From: Streptomyces antimicrobicus
Lineage (GTDB): Bacteria > Actinomycetota > Actinomycetes > Streptomycetales > Streptomycetaceae
Length of the DNA stretch: 48,948 nucleotides
Assembly (NCBI RefSeq): GCF_020532625.1
Contig: NZ_JAJAUY010000035.1
Location: forward strand, 1-48,948
Direction of reading: 5' to 3'
The stretch's first letter is position 1, and each line of letters starts with the position of its first letter. Below, one piece after another: positions 42,835 to 48,948 of the stretch. A program made the translations under genes and the position numbers. The notes under the pieces are model-generated. The model had not been told where the DNA came from. It searched no databases and saw only the letters and a program-made list of their open reading frames with translations.

Positions 42835-44631
42835 TCAGCGGCGGGCGTACTCACGGAATCCGCGGCCGGTCTTCCGGCCCAGGCAGCCCGCCGCCACCAG
42901 GTGCTCCAGCAGCGGGGAAGGGGCCAGGCCCGGGTCGCGGAACTCCTTGTGGAGCACCTTCTCGATGGCCAGCGAGACATCGAGGCCGACCACGTCCAGC
43001 AGCTCGAACGGGCCCATCGGGTAGCCGCCGCCCAGCTTCATCGCGGCGTCGATGTCGTCCAGCGAGGCGTAGTGCTGCTCCACCATCTTGATCGCGTTGT
43101 TCAGGTACGGGAACAGCAGCGCGTTCACGATGAAGCCGGCCCGGTCCCCGCAGTCCACCGGGTGCTTGCGGATCCGGGCGCAGACCTCGCGGACCGTGGC
43201 GTGGACGTCGTCGGCGGTGAGGACCGTGCGGACCACCTCGACCAGCTTCATGGCCGGCGCCGGGTTGAAGAAGTGCATGCCGATCACGTCCTGCGGGCGC
43301 GAGGTGGCCCGCGCGCACGCCACGACCGGCAGCGAGCTGGTCGTGGTGGCCAGCACCGCGCCCGGCTTGCAGACCTTGTCCAGGGTCTGGAACAGCTCCT
43401 GCTTGACCGCCAGGTCCTCCGCGACCGCCTCCACGGCCAGGTCCACCTCGGCGAAGGCCTCCAGCGAGTCGGCCGGGGTGATCCGGGCCAGCGTCGCGGC
43501 CGCGGCCTCCTCGGTCAGCCGGCCCTTGGCCACGGCCCGGTTCAGCGACGAGCCGATCGCGGCCTTCGCCGCGTCGGCCTTCTCCTGGCTGCGGGCGGCC
43601 AGGACGACGTCGAACCCGGCCTGCGCGAAGACCTGCGCGATCCCGCCGGCCATGGTGCCCGAGCCGGCCACGCCGACCGAGCTCACCGGCCGGCCGGCCC
43701 CGAGGCGGGCGTCGTCCAGCGGGGTCTGGGCGTCACGCACCACCGCCGCGCTGCCGGGGGCCTCGTACGTGTAGAAGCCGCGCCCCGCCTTGCGGCCGGT
43801 CAGCCCCGCCTCCGCGAGGTGGCCCAGGATCGGCGCCGGCGCGTGCAGCCGGTCGCCCGAGGCGGCGTACATGGCCTCCAGGACGGTCCGGGCGGTGTCC
43901 ACGCCGATCAGGTCGAGCAGGGCGAGCGGGCCCATGGGCAGGCCGCAGCCGAGCTTCATGGCCGCGTCGATGTCCTCGCGGGAGGCGTACTTCGACTCGT
44001 ACATGGCGGCGGCCTGGTTGAGGTAGCCGAACAGCAGCCCGTCGGCGACGAAGCCGGGGCGGTCGCCGACGGCGACCGGCTCCTTGCCCAGCTCCCGGGC
44101 CAGGGCGGTGACCGCCTCGACGGCGGTCGGCGCGGTCAGCACCGAGGAGACCACCTCGACCAGCTTCATGGCCGGCGCCGGGTTGAAGAAGTGCAGGCCG
44201 AGCACCCGCTCCGGGTGCCGCGACTCGGCGGCGAGCCGGGTCACCGACAGCGCGTTGGTCCCCGTGGCCAGGATCGTTTCCGGCCGCACGATGGCGTCGA
44301 GCGCGGCGAACACCTGGCTCTTGAGGGCGTAGTCCTCCGGCACGACCTCGATCACCAGGTCGGCGTGGACCGCGGCCTGGAGGTCGGTGAAGGTGCGCAG
44401 GCGCGCCAGCACGTCGGCGCGCTCCTGCTCGGTCAGCCGCTCCTTGGCCAGGGCGCGGGCGGTGGAGGCCTCCAGCGCGGCCGTGCAGGCGCGGGTGGCG
44501 GTCTCGCTGATGTCGATGCCGATGACCTCGCGGCCGGCGCGGGTGAGGACCTCGGCGATGCCGGTGCCCATCGTGCCGAGGCCGACGACGGCGATGGTCT
44601 GGAGGGTGGGCTGGGTGGACTGACGGTCCAT
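42835..44631 (-). CDS. Double-module 3-hydroxybutyryl-CoA dehydrogenase
   Basis: 598 residues from ATG 44631 (CCGGAG upstream). Two complete 3-hydroxyacyl-CoA dehydrogenases are joined: module 1 (about 12-290) with GLGTMGTGIAEVL and module 2 (about 316-598) with GVAGSGTMAGGIAQVF. Both contain HFFNPAPAMKLVEVV and a full C-terminal dimerisation domain. Single-module homologues are about 285 residues. The enzyme interconverts acetoacetyl-CoA and 3-hydroxybutyryl-CoA, the step leading to crotonyl-CoA for ccr. It is its own unit, upstream of tetR. Confidence 0.93.
   Translation of the reverse strand: MDRQSTQPTLQTIAVVGLGTMGTGIAEVLTRAGREVIGIDISETATRACTAALEASTARALAKERLTEQERADVLARLRTFTDLQAAVHADLVIEVVPEDYALKSQVFAALDAIVRPETILATGTNALSVTRLAAESRHPERVLGLHFFNPAPAMKLVEVVSSVLTAPTAVEAVTALARELGKEPVAVGDRPGFVADGLLFGYLNQAAAMYESKYASREDIDAAMKLGCGLPMGPLALLDLIGVDTARTVLEAMYAASGDRLHAPAPILGHLAEAGLTGRKAGRGFYTYEAPGSAAVVRDAQTPLDDARLGAGRPVSSVGVAGSGTMAGGIAQVFAQAGFDVVLAARSQEKADAAKAAIGSSLNRAVAKGRLTEEAAAATLARITPADSLEAFAEVDLAVEAVAEDLAVKQELFQTLDKVCKPGAVLATTTSSLPVVACARATSRPQDVIGMHFFNPAPAMKLVEVVRTVLTADDVHATVREVCARIRKHPVDCGDRAGFIVNALLFPYLNNAIKMVEQHYASLDDIDAAMKLGGGYPMGPFELLDVVGLDVSLAIEKVLHKEFRDPGLAPSPLLEHLVAAGCLGRKTGRGFREYARR
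43231..43277. repeat. 47-bp direct repeat, copy in module 2
   Basis: Bases 43231-43277 are identical to 44149-44195. They encode the FFNPAPAMKLVEVV-type segment of the two dehydrogenase modules. Identity at all third positions over 47 bp is above what protein conservation needs. Confidence 0.75.
44149..44195. repeat. 47-bp direct repeat, copy in module 1
   Basis: Partner of 43231-43277, about 918 bp away. Bases on both sides diverge immediately. Confidence 0.75.
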
Positions 44632-45022
44632 CGCGGGACTCCGGTGGAATGAGGGTGACGACTGAAGGCGTGGGCCGCGCGCGGGGCGCGGGGAGCCGGG
44701 GCCGGCGCACGGCTGCACAGGCCGTGCGGCGCGCCCGGGGCGGCGTACGCGCCAGGGCGTACGGAGATACGTCAGGTACGAGATGAGGAGCACGGGCACG
44801 CGGTGCACCGCTGACGCGCCGGGGTAGGGCGCGTACGGAAGGGTGCGGGGCGTGCGGTCGTACGGGCATGCGTGCGGGGAACCGGCGCGCCCTGTCCCGG
44901 GGCGTACGCCGTGCAGCTGTGCCGAACCGATCGAACCCGAGAGCGGCTGCGTCACCAGGCCGCGCTCGTAGGGCGAGATTAACCGGTCGGTAACTCCTTG
45001 GCCAGAGCACAGGAGATGTGAG
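44632..45022. promoter_or_regulatory. Divergent intergenic region with TetR-type operator candidate
   Basis: This 391-bp gap separates the dehydrogenase from the HEAT-repeat gene. It holds ACCG-GT-CGGT (44982-44991) inside the near-palindrome TTAACCGGTCGGTAA, resembling TetR-family operators, some 30 bp upstream of the HEAT gene. A second inverted repeat, GCACGGC-N6-GCCGTGC, lies near 44707-44726. Repeated CGTACG/GCGTACG words occur. No gene is seen. Confidence 0.4.
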
Positions 45023-45610
45023 TTGCGCCGCTATCGTGTCCGCGTGGATGTGCTGGAGCGGCTCCGGACCGAGGCGGCGGGCTCACCCGACTACGAGGCC
45101 CTGCTCGCGGCCGGGCCCGACGGGCTCGCCGCGGCCCTGGCCGCCGCCGGGCGGCCCCTGTGGGCGCGGGAACTGGCGGCGTACCGGCTGGGACTGGCCG
45201 GGGACCCGCGCGCCTTCGAACCGCTGGTCCTGCTGCTGAACCACCGCGACCCGCCGCGCTGCGCGGCCGCCGCCCGGGCGCTGGCCGCGCTCGGCGACCC
45301 GCGCACCGGGCGGGCCGCCGCGGCCCTGGCCACCAACGAACTGCGGGTGGCCTACGCGCTGGAGCCCGTGCGGCTGCTGGTGTCCCTGCGCGTGCCGGAG
45401 GCCGTGCCCGCGCTGGTCGCCGTCCTCACCCGGCGGCTGGCCCCCCACGACCCCTACACCAAGGTGGCCCTGGCCTGCGTCGAGGGCCTGGGCGCCCTCG
45501 GCGACGAACGGGCCCGAGCGGTCCTGACCCGGGCCCAGGGGCACCCGCGGCTGGCGCTCGCGGCGACCCGGGCCCTGAAGTCCTTGGTCAGCGCGCCGCC
45601 GGCGGGATGA
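45023..45610 (+). CDS. HEAT-repeat protein
   Basis: 195 residues from TTG 45023 with AGGAG seven bases upstream; GTG 45044 is an alternative without a site. Four or five alpha-helical HEAT/PBS-type repeats with the usual Ala/Leu/Asp pattern (AAYRLGLAGDPRAFEPLVLLL, ARALAALGDPRTGRAAAAL, CVEGLGALGDERARAVL). From memory such genes are often mislabelled adenylosuccinate lyase in Streptomyces; no lyase motif is present. Probably a protein-interaction scaffold. Its last 23 bp overlap the convergent RidA gene. Confidence 0.8.
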   Translation: MRRYRVRVDVLERLRTEAAGSPDYEALLAAGPDGLAAALAAAGRPLWARELAAYRLGLAGDPRAFEPLVLLLNHRDPPRCAAAARALAALGDPRTGRAAAALATNELRVAYALEPVRLLVSLRVPEAVPALVAVLTRRLAPHDPYTKVALACVEGLGALGDERARAVLTRAQGHPRLALAATRALKSLVSAPPAG

Positions 45611-46001
45611 CGGCGAAGGCCTCCACCTCCATCAGCAGCTCGGGGTCGACCAGCGCCGCGACCTGCACCGCCGAGGCGGCGGGCAGCCGGTCGGCGGGGA
45701 TGTGGGCGTCGCGGGCCGTGCGCAGGGCGGCCATGTGGCGCACGTCGGTCACGTAGTACGTCATCTTCACGACGTCCTCGAACGTCGCGCCGGCCGCGGC
45801 GAGGCAGCGCCGCAGGTTCTCGAAGACCTGACGCGCCTGCGCCTCGGGGTCGCCGGCGCCCACGATCCGGCCCTGCTCGTCGAAGGCGCACTGCCCGGAG
45901 ACCGCGACGAACGTGCCGGTGCCGAGGACGACATGGGTGTAGCCGGTGCCGGGGTGGACGCCCTCCGGTGCCGCCGTGCGGATGATGTGATCACTGGTCA
46001 T
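45588..46001 (-). CDS. RidA/YjgF family protein
   Basis: 137 residues from ATG 46001. The RidA fold is recognised by VAVSGQCAFDEQGRIVGAGDPEAQ, RQVFENLRRCLAAAGATFEDVVKMTYYVTD and the final VDPELLMEVEAFAVI. RidA itself removes reactive enamines from PLP enzymes; the conserved arginine of the true RidA (usually in a RVxV motif near 105) is not clearly present, so this is one of the sister subfamilies. No ribosome site; GTG 46016 could be used instead. Confidence 0.88.
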   Translation of the reverse strand: MTSDHIIRTAAPEGVHPGTGYTHVVLGTGTFVAVSGQCAFDEQGRIVGAGDPEAQARQVFENLRRCLAAAGATFEDVVKMTYYVTDVRHMAALRTARDAHIPADRLPAASAVQVAALVDPELLMEVEAFAVIPPAAR

Positions 46002-46040
46002 GTGCCGATCATGCACGCGACCCGGCCCGGGACGGCCCCC

Positions 46041-46077
46041 GGGGCGGGAGCCGGGGGCCGGGGTCGGGGTGCGGGTG
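46041..46077 (+). repeat. G-run tract upstream of the RidA gene
   Basis: A 37-bp tract with at least six G-runs. Bases 46050-46069 match 11837-11856 exactly. It lies between the stop of the secreted hydrolase and the RidA start. Confidence 0.5.
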
Positions 46078-46078
46078 G

Positions 46079-47638
46079 TCAGCCGCGGTGGCCGAGGAGG
46101 CCGTGGAGGGCGGCGCCGCCCGCGGTGGCCGGGACCGCGCGGGTGGCGGTGGTGGGCTTCGGCTCCGCCTGGGCCGCGCAGGTCGCGTCCGTCGCCGTGC
46201 CCGAGGTCAGGTAGGCGGCCACCTTCTCGTCCAGGCACTTGTTCCCGCTGAGCGCGATCCCGTGGTTGCCGCCGCCCTGCTCGACCACCAGCGCGGACCC
46301 GGCCAGCTTCGCCCGCATGCTGAGCGCGCCCTCGTACGGGGTCGCGGCGTCGTCCGTCGCCTGCAGCAGCAGCGCCGGCGGCAGCTCGGTGTTGGTCACG
46401 TCCGGGGCCTGCAGCGCCTCGGTCGGCCAGAACGCGCACGGCGCGTTGTACCAGGCGTTGTTCCAGGTCATGAACGGCGCCTTGGCGTGGGTGCGCCACA
46501 TGTCCGCGCGCCAGGTGTTCCAGTCCTTCGGCCAGGCCGAGTCCCGGCACTGCACGGCGGTGTAGGCGCTGTAGCTGTTGCCGGCCGAGGGCTCGACCGC
46601 CCCGAACCGCTCGTACGCGGCGACCAGCGGCTTGGCGTCGCCCTTGACCTCGTACGCGGCGAAGGCCTCGGCCAGGCTCGGCCAGTAGCCGTTGTAGTAG
46701 CCGCCGGGCAGGAAGGTGTCCTCCAGCTCGGCCGGGCCGACCTTGCCGCCCGCCGGGGTCTGCCGCAGGGCGTCGCGCATGGTGTACCAGCGGGACTCGA
46801 CCTGGGCCGGGTCGTCGCCCAGGCCGTACGCGGCGTCGTGCCGGGCGACCCAGGCCAGGAACGCCTTGTGCCGGGCGTCGAAGGCCACGTCCTGGGCCAG
46901 GTTGTCCTCGTACCAGACCCCGCTCGGGTCCACGACCGAGTCCAGCACCAGGCGGTGCACCCGCGCCGGGTGCAGCTTGGCGTAGACCGCGCCCAGGTAC
47001 GTACCGTACGAGTAGCCGAAGTAGCTGATCTTCGCCGCGCCGAGGGCCTGGCGGATCAGCTCGATGTCGCGGGCGGCCGAGACCGTGCCGACGTGCGGCA
47101 GCAGGTCGGGGTGCCGGGTGGCGCAGGCCTGGGCGAAGGTGCGGACCCGCTCCAGGTTGGCCCGCTCGTCGGCGGCCGAGCGCGGGACGGAGTCCGGCCG
47201 CACCGGGGTGAAGTGCGCGGTGCCGCAGTCGAGTGCCGGCTCGCTCTTGCCGACCCCGCGCGGGTCGAAGCCGATGACGTCGTACTGCGCCGCCACCGCC
47301 TTGGGCAGCGCGGCGGCCACGTACCCGGCCAGGTTGCGGCCGCTGCCGCCGGGGCCGCCGGGGTTGACCAGCAGCGGGCCCTGGGACCTGGCGGCGGTGT
47401 GCGGGACGCGGGTCAGGGCGAGGGTGATGGTCCGGCCGGCCGGCTGCGCGTGGTCGAGCGGGACCTTCAAGGAGGCGCACTGCAGCGTCGGGTAGCGCGG
47501 CGTCGCGCACTTGGTCCAGCGCAGCGCGGCGGCGCCGCCGCCGTCCGGTGCCGCGGCCGGGGCGGACTGCGCGGGCGGGCTCGCCAGGGCGGTGGCGACG
47601 GTGGCGATCGAGAGCAGGACAGCGGCGCGTTTCTTCAC
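46079..47638 (-). CDS. Secreted alpha/beta hydrolase, tripeptidyl aminopeptidase type
   Basis: 519 residues from ATG 47638 (GGGAGG upstream). Signal peptide at about 1-26 (KKR, then AAVLLSIATVATALA, cleavage near AQSA-PAAA). The alpha/beta-hydrolase core starts at PLLVNPGGPGGSG (oxyanion region), with nucleophile Ser210 in GYSYGTYLG, then the Asp in LLQATDDAATPYEGA and the His in GGGNHGI. This is the family of Streptomyces mycelium-associated tripeptidyl aminopeptidase (Tap) and SlpD/E, which trim N-terminal tripeptides from secreted proteins. The C-terminal TAP-like domain (from about 380) is present. Exported to the cell surface. Confidence 0.92.
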   Translation of the reverse strand: MKKRAAVLLSIATVATALASPPAQSAPAAAPDGGGAAALRWTKCATPRYPTLQCASLKVPLDHAQPAGRTITLALTRVPHTAARSQGPLLVNPGGPGGSGRNLAGYVAAALPKAVAAQYDVIGFDPRGVGKSEPALDCGTAHFTPVRPDSVPRSAADERANLERVRTFAQACATRHPDLLPHVGTVSAARDIELIRQALGAAKISYFGYSYGTYLGAVYAKLHPARVHRLVLDSVVDPSGVWYEDNLAQDVAFDARHKAFLAWVARHDAAYGLGDDPAQVESRWYTMRDALRQTPAGGKVGPAELEDTFLPGGYYNGYWPSLAEAFAAYEVKGDAKPLVAAYERFGAVEPSAGNSYSAYTAVQCRDSAWPKDWNTWRADMWRTHAKAPFMTWNNAWYNAPCAFWPTEALQAPDVTNTELPPALLLQATDDAATPYEGALSMRAKLAGSALVVEQGGGNHGIALSGNKCLDEKVAAYLTSGTATDATCAAQAEPKPTTATRAVPATAGGAALHGLLGHRG

Positions 47639-47745
47639 AGGGGCCTCCCAGCCGAGGGTTCTGGGCGAATCGTCCCGGAAGGCTCGCCCGGAGGGCGCCG
47701 ATTGTGCCGCCTTTTGGCCCGATGTGATGATGTTTCAGCGGCCGG

Positions 47746-48777
47746 TCACAGCAGCGTCAGCTGCGTCGGACCGGAGGCGTCGTCGTCCCCCGCCTCCTGC
47801 GGCCGGGTGATCCGGCGGGCGGCGCCGCGCCGGGCGGGCCCGATCCCGTACGCGTCGGCCAGCTCGTGGACCTGACGGGTGATCCGGCGCTGGTACCAGG
47901 TGGGCGCGTAGGACCCGCCCGCGTACATCCGCTCGTACCGCTCAACCAGGTGCGGGTGGTGCGCCGCGAGCCAGGCCATGAACCACTCCCGGGCGCCCGG
48001 GCGCAGGTGCAGCACCAGCGGGGTCACCGACGTGGCACCCGACTTCGCGATGGCCCGCACGGTGCCGCGCAGCTGCTCCGGGGAGTCGCTGAGGAAGGGG
48101 ACGACGGGTGCCATCAGGACCCCGCAGCCGATGCCGACGTCGGTCAGGGTGCGCACGACGTCCAGCCGGCGGGCGGGGGAGGGGGTGCCGGGCTCCAGCG
48201 TGCGCCACAGTCCGGCGTCGGTGAAGCCGACCGAGACCGAGATCCCGACCTCGGTGACCGCGGCGGCCCGGCGCAGCAGGTCCAGGTCGCGCAGGATCAG
48301 CGTGCCCTTGGTGAGGATCGAGAACGGGTTGGCGCGGTCGGTGAGCGCCTCGATGATCCCGGGCATGAGGCGGTAGCGGCCCTCGGCGCGCTGGTAGCAG
48401 TCCACGTTGGTGCCCATGGCGATGTGCGCGCCGGTCCAGCGCGGGGCGGCGAGCTCGGTGCGCAGCAGCTCCGGGGCGTTGGTCTTGACGACGATCTGGG
48501 AGTCGAAGCCCAGGCCGGTGTCGAGGTCGAGGTAGCTGTGGGTCTTGCGGGCGAAGCAGTAGACGCAGGCGTGCGTGCAGCCGCGGTAGGGGTTGACCGT
48601 CCATTCGAACGGCATCCGCGAGGCCCCCGGCACGCGGTTGACGATCGACCGGGCCCGGACCTCGTGGAAGGTGATGCCGCGGAACTCCGGGGTGTCGAAG
48701 GTACGCGTGACCACGGCCCCGGCCCCGAACAGCGCGGCCGGCCCCGAGGGGCCGTCGGTCAGGTTGTCCCAGCGCAT
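47746..48777 (-). CDS. Rv2578c-like radical SAM protein
   Basis: 343 residues from ATG 48777 with GAGGAGGG upstream. The 4Fe-4S cysteines are Cys67, Cys71 and Cys74 in YRGCTHACVYCFAR, the spacing of SPL-like radical SAM enzymes. Further segments: HIAMGTNVDCYQRAEGRYRLMPG, FSILTKGTLILRDLDLL. The family resembles spore photoproduct lyase, but members of the Rv2578c type have unknown function. A LexA-type box is in its promoter, which ties it to the DNA-damage response. The end lies about 107 bp before the next gene on the same strand. Confidence 0.9.
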   Translation of the reverse strand: MRWDNLTDGPSGPAALFGAGAVVTRTFDTPEFRGITFHEVRARSIVNRVPGASRMPFEWTVNPYRGCTHACVYCFARKTHSYLDLDTGLGFDSQIVVKTNAPELLRTELAAPRWTGAHIAMGTNVDCYQRAEGRYRLMPGIIEALTDRANPFSILTKGTLILRDLDLLRRAAAVTEVGISVSVGFTDAGLWRTLEPGTPSPARRLDVVRTLTDVGIGCGVLMAPVVPFLSDSPEQLRGTVRAIAKSGATSVTPLVLHLRPGAREWFMAWLAAHHPHLVERYERMYAGGSYAPTWYQRRITRQVHELADAYGIGPARRGAARRITRPQEAGDDDASGPTQLTLL

Positions 48778-48805
48778 GGTGCCCTCCTCGGTGGTTCTAC
48801 GGCCG

Positions 48806-48823
48806 AGAATAGAACAAACGTTC
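48806..48823 (-). promoter_or_regulatory. LexA (SOS) box overlapping the radical SAM promoter
   Basis: GAAC-AAAC-GTTC (48812-48823) matches the actinobacterial SOS consensus GAACN4GTTC. On the minus strand it directly abuts the -10 candidate TATTCT (48811-48806), so bound LexA would block the promoter. The leader is about 22 nt. Confidence 0.65.
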
Positions 48824-48948
48824 CCATGATCGTGCGCGGAGGAAAACCCGCTGGTCGCCGGCCTGCCGCCCCGGGCGGACCGCGCGCCGCACCAGGTGCT
48901 GCCGGGCCACGAGCGGGCGGGACGCCGGATCGTCCGCGACCGGCCCTG
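48824..48948. other. Window end, no gene assigned
   Basis: About 125 bp to the right edge. One plus frame from 48830 to the edge is open with G/C third positions (contains ENPLVAGLPPRADRAPHQV), so the beginning of a divergent gene is possible, but no ATG, GTG or TTG start with a ribosome site is seen inside the window. Confidence 0.3.

Noticed and set aside
48826..48948. A gene starting at ATG 48826
   Set aside because: The frame encodes Arg/Gly/Pro/Ala-rich sequence without coding character; a different frame looks more natural but has no start inside the window.

Overview
This is a high-GC actinobacterial chromosome segment and most likely comes from Streptomyces or a close relative such as Kitasatospora. 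Third codon positions are almost all G or C, GTG and TTG starts are common, and TTA codons are nearly absent. The gene families also fit: Lrp/AsnC, PucR, MAB_1171c-type membrane proteins, ethylmalonyl-CoA pathway, F420/LLM oxidoreductase. I see no tRNA, rRNA, insertion sequence, prophage or CRISPR array. The window looks like conserved chromosome with some accessory patches.

Left part (1-15 kb). A C-terminal gene fragment is followed by a four-gene reductive pyrimidine/hydantoin catabolism operon: beta-ureidopropionase-like amidohydrolase, class III aminotransferase, dihydropyrimidinase and a luciferase-like oxidoreductase. A palindromic operator candidate overlaps its predicted start of transcription. 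Next come a GNAT acetyltransferase, a decayed patch, a PucR/CdaR regulator, and a membrane block of NhaA, a small membrane protein, NfeD-like protein and flotillin. After these lie an inositol-monophosphatase-like enzyme and a CrtI-like FAD enzyme that is translationally coupled to a macrodomain protein.

Middle (15-35 kb). RecQ faces an Lrp-type regulator across about 600 bp of G-rich then C-rich repeats. The Lrp gene diverges from an EamA exporter and an aromatic/aspartate-type aminotransferase. An operon of ImmA/IrrE-like metallopeptidase, MAB_1171c-like membrane protein and TPR-like protein follows; its first two genes each carry a TTA codon, so they are probably bldA-dependent. Then come DUF3574, glycerate kinase diverging from a BCCT transporter, a Nudix enzyme with a small partner, a YcxB-like protein, a PP2C phosphatase with a MASE1 membrane sensor, Ogt plus an Ada-AlkA fusion, and the Psd-PssA pair for phosphatidylethanolamine synthesis.

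Right part (35-49 kb). An ethylmalonyl-CoA pathway operon runs leftward: ccr, ecm/meaA, mcl-like, MaoC-type hydratase, acyl-CoA dehydrogenase. Two tandem inverted repeats sit in the predicted ccr promoter. Upstream are a TetR regulator and a double-module 3-hydroxybutyryl-CoA dehydrogenase. The window ends with a HEAT-repeat protein, a RidA protein, a secreted tripeptidyl-aminopeptidase-type hydrolase and a radical SAM protein whose promoter carries a LexA-type box.

The best candidates for something little described are the TTA-containing metallopeptidase/membrane/TPR operon, the LLM oxidoreductase in the pyrimidine operon where a dihydropyrimidine dehydrogenase would be expected, and the tandem operator in the ccr promoter. 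All positions come from reading the sequence by hand. Family assignments are from recognised motifs; no database search was run.
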